A program made the position numbers and the translations under genes. This document shows, one piece after another, positions 15,661-25,790 of a stretch of 64,000 nt of DNA. The notes beneath the pieces were generated by a model, which saw only the letters and a list, made by a program, of their open reading frames with translations, did no database searches and was not told the origin of the DNA. Every line of letters begins with the position of its first letter. The first letter of the stretch is position 1. The stretch is from DATEDA01 sp963744255 (lineage in GTDB: Bacteria; Pseudomonadota; Gammaproteobacteria; Burkholderiales; SG8-39), in assembly GCA_963744255.1 (NCBI GenBank), contig CAVUSZ010000003.1, positions 54,892 to 118,891 on the forward strand, in the 5' to 3' direction.

Positions 15661-17559
15661 ATGCCCGACGACCCAAAGCCACCAGCCATCGTCGATACCT
15701 GTGACGTGCCGGGTGCCTGGCCCCGGTCCGGAGGGCGTCTGCTTCCGGGTCTGGGCGCCGGCCGCCAGGCGCGTCGAAGTGGTCATCGAATCTCCGGCAT
15801 TCTCGGTCCATCCCCTCGATCGTTCCGCCGGCGGATATTTCGCCGGCACGATCGGCGGCATCGCCGCGGGCGCCTCATACCGCTATCGGCTGGACGGGCA
15901 AGGACCGTTTCCCGATCCGTGCTCGCGCTTCCAGCCCGGCGGCCCGGACGGTCCCTCCCTCGTCGTGGATCCGGCCGACTTCGACTGGAGCGACACGGGC
16001 TGGCCCGGCATCGGGATGAAGGGCCAGGTGATTTACGAGCTGCACATCGGAACCTTCACGCAGGAGGGGACGTTCGACGCCGCCGGGCGCGAGCTTCCCG
16101 CACTGCGCGATCTCGGCGTGACCGTGCTGGAGCTCATGCCCGTGGCGGAGTTCGCCGGCACCCGTAACTGGGGCTACGACGGGGTCAGCGCTCTACGCTC
16201 CTTTCCACGGCTACGGGGATCCGCACGCCTTCCGGCGGTTCGTCGACGCGGCGCACCGCCTCGGGCTCGCGGTCATCCTGGATGTCGTCTACAACCACGT
16301 CGGCCCGGCGGAGCTACCTCGCGCGATACAGCCCGCACTATTTCACCGACCGGTACCGCAACGAGTGGGGACCGGCGATCAACTTCGACGGCCTGCAATC
16401 GGGCCCGGTGCGGGAGTACTTCGTCCGCAACGCCGCGTACTGGATCGACGAGTTCCACCTCGACGGGTTGCGGCTCGATGCGACGCAGAGCATGCACGAT
16501 GCGTCGCGCCCGCACGTCATCGCCGAGATCGCGACCGCGGCGCGCGCGGCGGCCGGCGAACGGCGGATCGTTCTCGTCGCGGAGAACGAACCGCAACGCG
16601 CGGAGTGCCTGCTGCCACGGGAATCGGGCGGCTACGGGCTCGACGCGATGTGGAACGACGACTTTCATCACTCGGCGCGGGTGGCGCTGACGGGCCGGCG
16701 GGACGGCTACTTCCGCGATCATCGCGGCGCGGCGCAGGAGTTCGTCTCCGCGGCAAAACACGGCTTCCTCTTCCAGGGCAGCCCTATCGCGTGGCAGGAA
16801 CAGCTCGCGCGGAACGCCGTCGCTGGATGAGCCGGCGTGGTCGTTCATCGTGTTCACGCAGAATCACGACCAGGTCGCCAACACGCTCGACGGGCCGCCG
16901 GCTGCATCACCCTGGCCGCGCCGGGCCGATTGCGAGCCATGGTGGCGCTGACGCTGCTCGGCCCGCAGACGCCGATGCTCTTCATGGGCGAGGAGTTCGC
17001 CGCTTCGCAACCGTTCCCGTTCTTTGCCGACCACTGCGAACGAGCTGTGCGGCGCCGTGCTCGCCGGCCGACGCGAGTTTGTCCGGCAGTTCGTGCACTA
17101 CGCCACGCCTGCCGCTCAAGCGCTCGTGCCCGACCCCTGCGCGGCGTCGACGTTTCTTGCCGCAAAGCTCGACTTCGCCGAGCGCGACGCGCATGGGCGC
17201 GTCTACGCGCTCTACCGCGATCTCCTGCGGCTGCGGCGGGAGGATCCGGTGATCGCCGCGCAGGCGCGCGAAGCGCTCGACGGTGCCGTCCTTGGGCCGG
17301 CCGCGTTCGTCCTGCGTTTCTTCGGTGCTGATCACGGCGACCGGTTGCTCGCCCTGAATCTGGGCGCCGACCTCGATCTGACCGTCGCGCCGGAACCGCT
17401 CCTCGCGCCGCCGCGCGGCGCGAGCTGGCAGGTCGAATGGTCGAGCGATGAGCCACGCTACGGGGGGCTGGGCGCGGTGAACCCGTGCGGCACAAGCGGC
17501 TGGCGCCTGCCATCGGACAGCGCCACGCTGCTTCGCTGCCGTGCCGCGGCGCTCCGTAG
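15661..17559 (+). pseudogene. treZ: malto-oligosyltrehalose trehalohydrolase, several frameshifts
   Basis: TreZ releases trehalose from maltooligosyl-trehalose. The usual parts are all present but spread over three frames: an N-terminal CBM48-like domain (VCFRVWAPAARRVEV), the start of the barrel (QVIYELHIGTFTQEGTF), LDVVYNHVGP, the nucleophile region DGLRLDATQSMHD, the acid region VLVAENEPQRAE, an NHDQ segment and LGPQTPMLFMGEEFAAS. I count at least five frame changes (near 15720, 16195, 16310, 16825, 16900 and 17030). Between breaks the codons are normal and there are no stops. It is either a recent pseudogene or a badly resolved assembly stretch. Start ATG 15661 has GGAAG upstream. TreY/TreS are not in the window. 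Confidence 0.85.
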
Positions 17560-17618
17560 CGTAAGCGGGTCCGTCTATCCCTGTCGGAGCGAGCTTCGGC
17601 GCGCGCAGGGCCGCGCCC

Positions 17619-17634
17619 GGGCATGCGCGTTGCG
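17619..17634 (+). promoter_or_regulatory. -24/-12 (sigma-54) promoter for DUF72 gene
   Basis: GGGCATG-CGCG-TTGCG, full match to the GG and TTGC cores. The start codon GTG at 17648 lies 14 bases after the -12, so the transcript would be nearly leaderless. Confidence 0.6.
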
Positions 17635-17647
17635 GCACCCCGGTCTC

Positions 17648-18658
17648 GTGAACCGCGCAAAGCCGAGCGAGCAAGGCCGCATCCGCGTCGGTCTGTCCGG
17701 GTGGCGCTACGCGGGCTGGCGCGGCGTCTTCTACCCGCCGGGCCTCCCGCAGAGCCGCGAGCTCGCCTTCGCCTCGCGCGCGTTCGCGACGATCGAGCTG
17801 AACGGCTCGTTCTACTCGCTGCAGCCCCGGCGAGCTATCTGCGCTGGTATCGCGACACCCCGCCGGGGTTCGTGTTCAGCATCAAGGGGGGCCGCTACAT
17901 CACCCACTTCCTGCGCCTCCGCGACTTCGAGCGGCCGCTCGCCAACTTCTTCGCCTCCGGCGTGCTCACGCTCAACGAGAAGCTCGGGCCGTTCCTTTGG
18001 CAGCTTCCGCCGCAGTTCCGGTTCGACGAGGCGCGCATGGCGGCGTTCCTCGCGGCGCTGCCGCGCGACACCGCGGCAGCGCTCGCGCTCGCCCGGCGCC
18101 GCGACGCCCGGATGCGGGGGCGCGTCCGCCTCGCGAGCGACCGCAATCGCCGGCTGCGGCATGCGGTCGAGATCCGCCACCCGAGCTTCGAGTGCGAGGC
18201 GTTCGTCCGGCTGTTGCGCGCGCATCGCGTCGCGCTGGTTGTCGCCGACACCGCCGGCGCGTGGCCGTACCGTGAGGACCTGACCGCCGACTTCCTGTAC
18301 CTGCGGCTGCACGGCGACAGGGAGATCTACGCGAGCGGCTACACCGATCGCGCGCTCGACCGCTGGGCCGAGCGCGTCCGCACCTGGGCTGCGGGCGGCG
18401 AGCCCGTCGACGCGCGCCGCATCGCCGACCGTGGCGCGGTGCCCCGCCGCCGGCGCGACGTGTACTGCTATTTCGACAACGACGTGAAAGTCCGCGCGCC
18501 GTTCGACGCCGACCGACTCATGCGCAAGCTCGGGTATCGCACGCGCGGATGCGTCGTTCGAGTTTCCAGCGCGGCGCGCGCTCGGCGCGGTGCGCCCGGC
18601 CGCGCCGCTGCCGCCGTCGCGCTGGAGCTATCGGCGGCCGGGAGCGGAACGCGCCTGA
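17648..18658 (+). pseudogene. DUF72 protein (YecE-like), two compensating frameshifts
   Basis: Begins RIRVGLSGWRYAGWRGVFYP, the typical first strand of DUF72 TIM-barrel proteins, with FSIKGGRYITHFLRLRD, FLWQLPPQFRFDEARM and LYLRLHG further on, all family hallmarks. The frame changes near 17825 and again near 18540; read across both, the protein ends FEFPARRALGAV... with a stop at 18656. Total length is a multiple of three, so the shifts cancel. DUF72 function is unknown. Start is assigned to GTG 17648 because of the promoter just upstream. Confidence 0.82.
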
Positions 18659-18764
18659 CCGGTAGAGGTTTCACCGTGCCGCAAGGCTTTCCAACGCGCT
18701 CGCGCCGGGGCCGACAATTGCCGCGCGGCACCTGCGAGCCGGTCTGGCCCGGCCCGACCCCGTC

Positions 18765-18780
18765 GGGCATGCCGCTTGCA
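18765..18780 (+). promoter_or_regulatory. -24/-12 (sigma-54) promoter for DUF2934 gene
   Basis: GGGCATG-CCGC-TTGCA, full match, 55 bases upstream of the ATG at 18835. Confidence 0.82.
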
Positions 18781-18834
18781 CTCCACCCCCGACGCCCTCG
18801 CGGGCGCGGACATATCGAACCAAGGGAGCCGAGT

Positions 18835-19171
18835 ATGCGCACGCGCCGTTCCGCCGAAGGGGTCCGCCAATCCGAATCGAACCACCCGCCCGGCACGTCG
18901 CACGCCACCGACCCCGATCTTCCGGCAGAGCGCACGGCCGAAGCCGCACCCGGATCGCCGGTCGAGAACGATTCGGCGATGCACGCGACGCGCGCGGCAG
19001 CTAGAGCGGGCGGCAGCGGAAGACGCCGACGAGGCGCGCCGCCGGCGGATTGCCGAGCGCGCTTACCTGCGCGCGGAGCGCCGCGGCTTCGCACCCGGGC
19101 AGGAGCTCGACGACTGGCTCGCCGCGGAATCGGAGGAAGCCCGCGCGCCGCAGCGCGAATCCGGCCACTGA
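18835..19171 (+). CDS. DUF2934 protein, one frameshift
   Basis: About 112 codons. The N-terminal half is polar and disordered (MRTRRSAEGVRQSESNHPPG). The C-terminal part in a different frame (RRRRIAERAYLRAERRGFAP, then GQELDDWLAAESEE) is the DUF2934 signature, a short helical domain common in stress-associated proteobacterial genes. The frames join near 19003, consistent with one indel; the span is 3n+1 bases. A good ribosome site (AAGGGAG) and a sigma-54-type promoter precede it. Function unknown. Confidence 0.75.
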
Positions 19172-19270
19172 CGGTTGCTTGGGCGGGTCGAGCGGGAGCG
19201 AACGGCGCGCCGGACCGCCGCGAATTGCAGGTAACTCCCAAGCGGGCAGTCGACGTGCCGTGCACTGAGC

Positions 19271-21397
19271 TCGCGATCGAGTGGACGCCGGGGCGGACCC
19301 GCGCCCCTGCGCGATCGCGAGTGGCTCGTGACGAACGGGCTCGGAGGATACGCGTCGGCGACGGTGCTCGGCATTCCCACGCGCCGATACCACGGATCTC
19401 TTCGTGCCGAACCTGTCTGCACCCGAAGGGCGCTACCTGCTGATCGGGCGCTATGACGACGAAGTCGTGTCGGAGGGGCGGCGTGTTCGGCTCGGTGGCG
19501 CGGAGCTTGCCGATGGGACGGCTCGAAAACGATGTCACGGCCTGCCTCCAGTCGTTTGGGCTCGACGGACTCGTCCCGGTCTGGCGATTCAGGGTGGGCG
19601 AACGCACTGATCGAACGGTCGGTTGTCATGCCGCACCGTTACAACGGCGTCTGCGTCCACTACCGGTTGCTGCAGGGCGAAAACGCGCGGCTGCTGTCTT
19701 CGCCCGTACTTCGTCTTCCGGCGCGTCGACGCCCCGCTGGTCGCGGAGGAGGCGCCCATCCGGCTCTCGCTCGGCGGCGGGGTACACGAGGTCGAGCTCC
19801 CCGACGCTTCGCTCAAGCTCGCCATTGCGGTCCGCCCCGATGGTGGCGCCGATTTCGTCGAGCGCTCGCGCACCAGCGCAACCGCGCTCTACCGGGAGGA
19901 GCGCGACCGCGGCTACGAGCATGTGGAAACGAGCGTGAGCCCGGGCCACTTCGCGGTGGATCTCCGTCGCGACGGGCCGGTGACGTTCGTTGCGACGACC
20001 GAACCCTGGCCGGCGGAGCTGGATGGCGCAACGGTCCTGGACGCCGAACGCACGCGGACGGACCAGCTCATCGGCATGGCCGCCGATGCCCGGGAGCCAT
20101 TCGCGCGCCGGCTGGTGCTTGCGGCCGACCAGTTCCTGGTGCTGCCGGAGAGCCGCAGCGAGGACGCGGTGGCCGCGCATGCCGCGGGCGACGGAGGTGC
20201 GCACGGTCATCGCCGGCTATCACTGGTTCAGGCGACTGGGGACGCGACACGATGATCAGCCCTCGAAGGCCTGACGCTGTCCACCGGGCCGTCAGCGGGA
20301 AGCCGGCCGCGATTCTGCGCACCTTCGCCCGCTACGTCCGCGACGGATTGCTGCCGAACCTGTTTCCCGAGGGCGCCCGCGAGGGCGCTCTACAACACGG
20401 TCGACGCGACGCTCTGGTTCTTTCACGCGCTCGATCGCTACCTCGCGCACGTCGGCGATCGCGTCCACTCATGCGCCGAATTGCGTCCGGTTCTCGCGTC
20501 GATATCTCGACCGCCACATCGCCGGGACGCGCTTCGGCATCGGCGTCGATCCGTCGGACGGCCTGCTCCGCGGCAGGGCGCTCGAGGGCATCAGCTCACC
20601 TGGATGGATGCGAGGTTCCAGGATTGGGTCGTCACGCCCCGCCGGGGCAAGGCCGGTCGAGGTTCAAGCGCTCTGGTACAACGCGCTCGAGCTGCATGAG
20701 CGGCTGGGTCGGCAGGATCGCCGACGATGCCGTCGTTCGGTATCGGGCAGCTGGCCGACGCGTGCCACGCACCGTTTCAACGACCGATTCTGGGACCCAC
20801 GGAGTGGCGGTATCTGCTCGACGTCATCGACGGCGAGAACGGGCGACGATGCCGAGCATGCCGCCCGAACCAGCTGTTCGCCGTATCGCTCAGCTATCCG
20901 ATCCTGGAATCCACCCGTTGGGCGGCCGTGGTGCGACGGGGTCGGCGGCACGGCTGCTCACGCCGTTCGGCTTGCGGACCCTCGCGCCGGATCACCCTGA
21001 CTACTAGAGGGATTACTCACGGCGACCTGCGCGGGCGCGACGCGGCCTACCACCAGGGGACCGTGTGGGCCGTGGCTGATCGGGCCACTACATCGATGCC
21101 TGGCTGCGCGTTCACCGGCGGATCGGGACAGCGCCGCGCAAGCTTCTGGAGCGCTTTGCCGAACACCTGCGCGAAGCCGGCGTCGGGACGGTGAGCGAGA
21201 TCTTCGACGCGGAAGCACCCTATCGGCCGCGCGGCTGTATCGCGCAGGCTTGGAGCGTCGCCGAGGTGCTGCGCGCGTGGCTTGCGACGGCGAGTCCGGC
21301 GCCCGATCCTGACCGCTCGCCGACGCATGCCAATGCAAAAGATGTGAGCCGGTTGACGGGGAGAGGCGCCGCCGCGCCGCGGGACGTGCAGGCCTGA
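19271..21397 (+). pseudogene. glycogen debranching enzyme (amylo-alpha-1,6-glucosidase), many frameshifts
   Basis: The GDE N-terminal signature REWLVTNGLGGYASATVLGI-PTRRYHG is at about 19318-19400. Then come LLIGRYDDEVV, RVDAPLVAEEAPIRLSLGGG, EPFARRLVLAADQFLV, GDWGRDTMIS (catalytic barrel), RDGLLPNLFPEG, LYNTVDATLWFFHAL, LTWMDARFQDWVVTPR, LWYNALELHERLG, LRTLAPDHPDY, AYHQGTVWA and SEIFDAEAPYRPRGC. These lie in changing frames with at least ten breaks in 2.1 kb, the densest damage in the window. The enzyme removes alpha-1,6 branches of glycogen. The start cannot be fixed. Genuine pseudogene or local assembly error; see findings. Confidence 0.85.
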
Positions 21398-21420
21398 CGT
21401 CGCGATCGAATCAGCGGTGC

Positions 21421-21436
21421 GGGCACGCGCTTTGCA
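21421..21436 (+). promoter_or_regulatory. -24/-12 (sigma-54) promoter for ferritin-like gene
   Basis: GGGCACG-CGCT-TTGCA, full match, 38 bases upstream of the ATG at 21474 with an AAGGAG ribosome site between. Confidence 0.85.
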
Positions 21437-21473
21437 CGCGCCTCGGGGAATCCCCAGCACGAAGGAGCACCCC

Positions 21474-22025
21474 ATGCCCGAGCAGCCTTTCCTTTCCGAC
21501 ATCCAGGCCATCCGCGCCCGCGCCCGCCGTCACATGGAGGAAGGCGCGGTCACCGACAACTACGGCGCCGACAAGGGCGTCGTCATCCGCCTGCTCAACG
21601 AGGCGCTTGCGACCGAGATCGTCTGCACGCTGCGCTACAAGCGTCACTACTTCATGGCGAAGGGCCTCACGTCGGCCGGCGTCGCCGCGGAGTTTCTCGA
21701 GCACGCCAAGGAAGAGGAAGGGCACGCGGACCAGTTCGCCGAACGGATCGTCCAGCTCGGCGGCGAGCCGAACTTCAGCCCGGAAGGGCTGGCGACGCGG
21801 AGCCACGCGGAGTACGTCGAGGGCAAGTCGCTGATCGACATGATCCGCGAGGATCTCGTCGCCGAGCGCATCGCAATCGAGAGCTACCGGGACATGATCC
21901 GCTACCTCGGCACCGGCGACCCCACCACGCGGCGGCTGCTCGAAGACGTCCTCGCCGTCGAGGAAGAGCATGCCGAGGATCTGCTGAGCCTCATCGAGGG
22001 GATGGGCAAGCAGGCGGGCGCCTGA
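21474..22025 (+). CDS. bacterioferritin/Dps-like diiron four-helix protein
   Basis: 183 residues. The helices carry the diiron ligand pattern: Glu in NEALATEIVC (about 47), E-x-x-H in EEEGHADQ (about 81-84), Glu in VAERIAIESY (about 132) and E-x-x-H in EEEHAEDL (about 165-168). Such proteins oxidise and store iron or protect DNA and proteins from peroxide. Closest to stand-alone ferritin-like proteins rather than haem bacterioferritin; no haem-ligand Met is obvious. Converges with terC. A sigma-54-type promoter precedes it. Confidence 0.88.
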   Translation: MPEQPFLSDIQAIRARARRHMEEGAVTDNYGADKGVVIRLLNEALATEIVCTLRYKRHYFMAKGLTSAGVAAEFLEHAKEEEGHADQFAERIVQLGGEPNFSPEGLATRSHAEYVEGKSLIDMIREDLVAERIAIESYRDMIRYLGTGDPTTRRLLEDVLAVEEEHAEDLLSLIEGMGKQAGA

Positions 22026-22032
22026 CCGGGCG

Positions 22033-22865
22033 CTACGAGGCCGATCGCGCTGCCCGGCTCGATCGGGATCGAGGAGCCAGGCGCGCTCTTGCGGCAGGTC
22101 GCCGGCGGGTGCTGCGTCTGCGTCCGCAGGCCCCGGTCGCCGCCGCAGCTGCACCGCGACCTGCGGCTTCCGCAGCCGGAGATTCAGGAGCTCGACCGCA
22201 ACGGAGAACGCCATCGCGAAGTACACGTAGCCCTTGGGAACGCGCACGCCGAAGCTCTCGGCGATCAGCGTGAACCCGATCAGCACCAGGAAGCTCAGCG
22301 CCAGCATCTTGATGGTCGGGTGACGGTCCACGAAGGCGCCGAGCGGCCGGGCGGCGACCATCATGACGAGCACCGCGATCACGATCGCGAGCACCATCAC
22401 CGGCAACTCGTCGACCAGTCCGACCGCGGTGATCACCGAGTCGAGGGAGAACACGACGTCGAGGACCGCGATCTGCGCGAGCACGATCCACAGCGCGGCG
22501 CTGGCGCGGCCCGGCACCGCCGCGCCGTCGCCCTCGAGCGATCTGTGGATCTCGTGCACGCTCTTCCAGAGGAGGAACAACCCGCCGCCGAACAGGATCA
22601 GGTCGCGACCCGAAACGCCGCGGCCCAGCAGCTCGAAGAGCGGCGTCGAGAGCCCCATCACCCAGGTCAGCGCGAAGAGCAGCAGGATGCGTGTCGCCAT
22701 CGCCACCGCGAGCCCCGCGATCCGCGCGCGCTGCCGGTGGACCGCCGGCAGCCGCGCGACGAGGATCGAGATGAAGACGATGTTGTCGACGCCGAGGACG
22801 ATCTCGACGGCGGTCAGCGTCGCGAGCGCGACCCACGCTCCGGGGTCGCTCAGCCAGTCGAGCAT
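22033..22865 (-). CDS. TerC family membrane protein (YgdQ type), C-terminus frameshifted
   Basis: Begins MLDWLSDPGAWVALATLTAV with EIVLGVDNIVFIS (about 21-33) and DVVFSLDSVITAVG (about 136-149), the two acidic membrane motifs of TerC proteins linked to metal (Mn2+) export and tellurite resistance. About seven membrane helices to residue 228. After LNLRLRKPQVAVQL the frame runs on without a stop through the neighbouring ferritin-like gene, which is not credible; a stop in an adjacent frame at 22033 gives a normal length. So the last 30 codons probably hold an indel. It begins 9 bases after the sodB stop. Confidence 0.85.
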
Positions 22866-22873
22866 GAGCGAAC

Positions 22874-23510
22874 GCTAGGCGCGGGCGAGGTTCTCGGCCG
22901 CGAACTCCCAGTTGAGGAGCTTCTCGACCACCGCCTTGACGTGCTTGTCGCGCTTGTTCTGGTAGTCGAGGTAGTACGCGTGCTCCCACACGTCGACGGT
23001 CAGCAGCGGCGTCATGCCGTGGGCAACCGGCGTGTCGGCATTCGGCGTCGTGAGGATCTCGAGCTTGCCGCCGTTGACCGCGAGCCAGGCCCAGCCGCTC
23101 CCGAAGTGGTCGGTCGCCGCCTTGGCGAACGTCCGCGACGAACGCGTCGTAGCCGCCGAGGTCGCGGTCGAGCAGGCGCCGCAGCTCCTCCGGCGGCTTC
23201 GCCGCGCTGCGGCGTCAGGCTCTCCCAGTAGAACGCGTGATTCAGCGCCTGGCCGGCGTTGTTGAACACTTTGACGCGCTCCGGATCGTCATGCGGTGCG
23301 TTTCACGACCTCGTGCAGCGGCAGGCGCTCGAGCTCGGTACCCGCCACCAGCTCGTTCAGCTTCTCGACGTAGGTGCGGTGGTGCTTGCCGTGATGCAGC
23401 TCGATGGTGCGCTTCGAGATCACCGGCTCGAGCGCAGCCTTTGCCCAGGGCAGCGCGGGCAGCGTAAACGGTCCGGCGGCGCCGGTCTCGCGGGACAGCG
23501 GGGCGTTCAT
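22874..23510 (-). pseudogene. sodB: Fe/Mn superoxide dismutase, frameshifted
   Basis: Starts MNAPLSRETGAAGPFTLPAL with ALEPVISKRTIELHHGKHH, carrying the first metal His; then NHAFYWESL (second His), WAWLAVNGGKLEIL, and DVWEHAYYLDYQNKR (metal Asp and His), ending WEFAAENLARA at 22874. These pieces lie in different frames, with breaks near 23285, 23205 and 23135. The enzyme dismutates superoxide in the cytoplasm. GGAAAGGA precedes the ATG. The span is 3n+1 bases. Next to terC and a cardiolipin-synthase-like gene on the same strand. Confidence 0.85.
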
Positions 23511-23550
23511 GGTCGGGTCCTTTCCTTTGGGTTGAGAGCGGTCACAGAGA

Positions 23551-24938
23551 AGTATTCCCAGCGGCGCGCGAGCCATTCCCGCGGACGATCGAGCGAGGCC
23601 GCGCCGGCGCCACTCCTCGAGCCGTGATCTCGTGAGGCAGGCGTGCGACGTCGAGCGCGAACAGCCGCTCCATCTCGCGGCCGAAGGGCTCGGCTGAGCA
23701 CGATGACGTCGGCCTCGTAGTTGTGGACGAAGCTCCGCCAGTCGAGGTTGGTCGAGCCGACGCTCGACCACACGCCGTCGATCACCGCGGTCTTGGCGTG
23801 CAGGAGCGCGTCGCGGCGCTCGTGGATGCGCACGCCGGCGCGCGAGCAGGCTCCTCGTAGTGCGACCGCCCGGCGTAGAGCGGCGCCCAGAAATCGCTGA
23901 AGCCCGGCAGCACGAGGCGGACGTCGACGCCGCGCGCGGCCGCGCCGTGCAGCGCCGCGGATGCGTTGCGGGATCGGGGACGAAGTAGCCGTAGGTGAGC
24001 CAGACGCGGCGCGCGGCGTGCGCGATCGCCGAGAGCGAGCGCGACGATAGATCTCGCTCTCGCCCGACTCGCGGGTCGCTCGCGACCACGCGCATCGTCC
24101 AGTCGCCGCGCCTGCGGTCTAGCTCGGGAAGTAGTTGCGCTGCGGCGGCGGCCTCGCCGCGCTGCTGTCGTCCCAGGCGTCCGAGGAACAGCGCGCTGGA
24201 ACTCGCGCCACGATCGGGCCGCGGGTCGCGGATGTGGGTGTCGCGCCAGCCCTCGTCCTTTCGCCGGCTTCCTGCCGGCGGCTCTCCGAACGAGCCGGCC
24301 GAGTAGACGCCGCTGATGTTGATGCCGCCGGTGAACGCGACGCGCGCCGTCGACGACGAGGATCTTGCGGTGGTCGCGGTTGTTGATCTTGCCACCCTTT
24401 CGGCGCCTTCAGCGGATTGACCGGATTGAACTCGCAGACGTCGATGCCGGCGGCCCGCAGCCGATCGAAGTATTCCTTCGGAGTCTCGATCGAGCCGACG
24501 CTGTCGTATAGGACGTTTACCGCACGCCCTGCTACGCGCTTGTGGATGAGAAGGTCCGCGAGACGCTGCCCCGTCTCGTCGGCCTCGAGGATGTAGGTTT
24601 CCAGGTTGACGTGGTCGCGCGCGCGCGCGATCGCGTCGAACATCGCGCGGTGGTCGCGGACCGTCGATCAGGAGCGTCCGCGTCGTTGCCGGGACGAGCG
24701 GCGCCGAGATGCGCGGCTCGACGTGCGCGAGGTGGCGCGCGAGAAGGTCGCTCTTCCGCTCCTCTTCGAGGTGGCGGACGGCAGCCTGCTTTGGCCGCGG
24801 CCCGCCGCTCGTCCCGACGACGACGAGTTCGCGGGCCGTTGGCGCGGGTCGAGGACCGGCAACTAGGCGCAGGCGGCGGCCACGCCGTGGCAAAGAGAGC
24901 GTGCGTCGGACGCGCACGTAACCCCGCCCCTCTCTCAC
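23551..24938 (-). pseudogene. cardiolipin synthase-like phospholipase D protein, many frameshifts
   Basis: Pieces in several frames match ClsB/C-type PLD proteins: RELVVVGTSGG near the start, MFDAIARARDHVNLETYILE (24600 region), VLYDSVGSI, the first HKD region NNRDHRKILVVDGRVAFTGG, ARRVWLTYGYFVPD, and the second HKD region DALLHAKTAVIDGVWSSVGS-TNLD (about 23745-23800). The stop is at 23551 (AAGNTSL). These enzymes join phosphatidylglycerols or swap phosphatidyl groups in the inner membrane. At least five indels; the N-terminus, perhaps a lipoprotein signal, cannot be fixed. It overlaps the same damaged zone as sodB. Confidence 0.8.
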
Positions 24939-24964
24939 GCCGCTGACGGCGCCGTTCGCGGACG

Positions 24965-25288
24965 TCAGGACGTGGGTTTGACCCGCATATCGTTCTTGAC
25001 GGCGCGGACGCCAGCCACCTTCTGCGCCGCGGCAACGGCCCTCCGCACCATATCGTCGGTGTCGACGAAGCCGCTCAGCGACACCTGCCCGCGGAAGGTC
25101 TCGACGTTGATCGCCGTCGACTTGACGCCGGGCTCGTTGATCAGCGCGGTCTTGACCCGTGCCGTCAGCGCCGCATCGTCGAGCACTTCACCGGTCGACT
25201 GGCGAGTCTGGGTGGGCGCGCAGGCTACGCCGCCCGCGAGCACGACCGCGGCCAGCGCGGCGGTGAGTACCGAGTTCCAAGTCTTCAT
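24965..25288 (-). CDS. BON-domain lipoprotein (second of pair)
   Basis: 107 residues. A lipoprotein signal (MKTWNSVLTAALAAVVLAGG, Cys at 24 in GGVACAP) precedes one BON domain at about 40-105 (LTARVKTALINEPGVKSTAI ... VRAVKNDMRV). BON domains bind membranes or phospholipids; OsmY-type proteins protect the envelope in osmotic stress. AAGGAGG precedes the ATG, chosen over an upstream ATG at 25327 that lacks one. It follows a terminator-like hairpin after the first BON gene, so part of its expression may be separate. Confidence 0.88.
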   Translation of the reverse strand: MKTWNSVLTAALAAVVLAGGVACAPTQTRQSTGEVLDDAALTARVKTALINEPGVKSTAINVETFRGQVSLSGFVDTDDMVRRAVAAAQKVAGVRAVKNDMRVKPTS

Positions 25289-25310
25289 GACGGGCACCTC
25301 CTTGGATAGC

Positions 25311-25338
25311 AAAATTGCGGCCGGCATGCGCCGGCCGC
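25311..25338 (-). terminator. intrinsic terminator between the two BON genes
   Basis: Read on the minus strand: perfect 9-bp stem GCGGCCGGC / GCCGGCCGC, 4-base loop GCAT, followed by AATTTT. It lies 17 bases after the first BON gene. Confidence 0.75.
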
Positions 25339-25355
25339 CAGTTGCGTTGCGTGCG

Positions 25356-25790
25356 TCAGCTCGTGCCGACGCTCAGCTTGTTCTCGACCGCCTTGACGCC
25401 TTCCACGCCGCGCGCCACCTGGATCGCGCGCTCGGCCTGGGACGGGTCGGGCACTTTGCCGGTGAGCGTCACCTTGCCCTGTTTCGTGTCGACGTTGATG
25501 TTCATGCCGCTCACGTCCTTCTCGGCGATGAGTGCGGCTTTCACCTTCGCGGTGATGCCGGCATCATCGAGGGTCTGCCCCACGGTGCGTTCGGCGCCCG
25601 GCGTGACCGGTGGCGCCCCGGCGGACGGCGATTGCGATGGCATGGACGGCGCGGACTGCGACGGCGTCGCGGGCGACGGTGTCGCGGGCGACGGCGCTGC
25701 GGCGCGCTCGGGGCGGTCGGTGCGATCGCAGCCGGCTAGGCCGCCGAGCGTCGCGATTGCCGCGATGGCAGCGAGAGTGCGAAGCTTCAT
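25356..25790 (-). CDS. BON-domain lipoprotein (first of pair)
   Basis: 144 residues. The signal MKLRTLAAIAAIATLGGLAG ends in a lipobox Cys (about 21). A Pro/Ser/Ala-rich linker with repeated ATPSPATPSQS-like units (about 30-60) leads to one BON domain (about 75-142: ITAKVKAALIAEKDVSGMNI and GKVTLTGKVPDPSQAERAIQ). Anchored in the envelope, likely osmotic or membrane stress. The start lies in a tandem ATGAAGCT ATGAAGCT duplication: the first ATG (25798) opens a 3-codon frame (Met-Lys-Leu-stop) overlapping this start. Confidence 0.88.
   Translation of the reverse strand: MKLRTLAAIAAIATLGGLAGCDRTDRPERAAAPSPATPSPATPSQSAPSMPSQSPSAGAPPVTPGAERTVGQTLDDAGITAKVKAALIAEKDVSGMNINVDTKQGKVTLTGKVPDPSQAERAIQVARGVEGVKAVENKLSVGTS

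Noticed and set aside
19245..19260. Leftward -24/-12-like site CGGCACG-TCGA-CTGCC
   Set aside because: It faces no minus-strand gene and the -12 is poor. The partly palindromic sequence could read both ways; not counted in the regulon.
21411..22865. TerC frame extending 484 codons through the ferritin-like gene
   Set aside because: TerC proteins end near residue 240; the extension is antisense to a well-supported gene. A late indel removing the stop is more likely.
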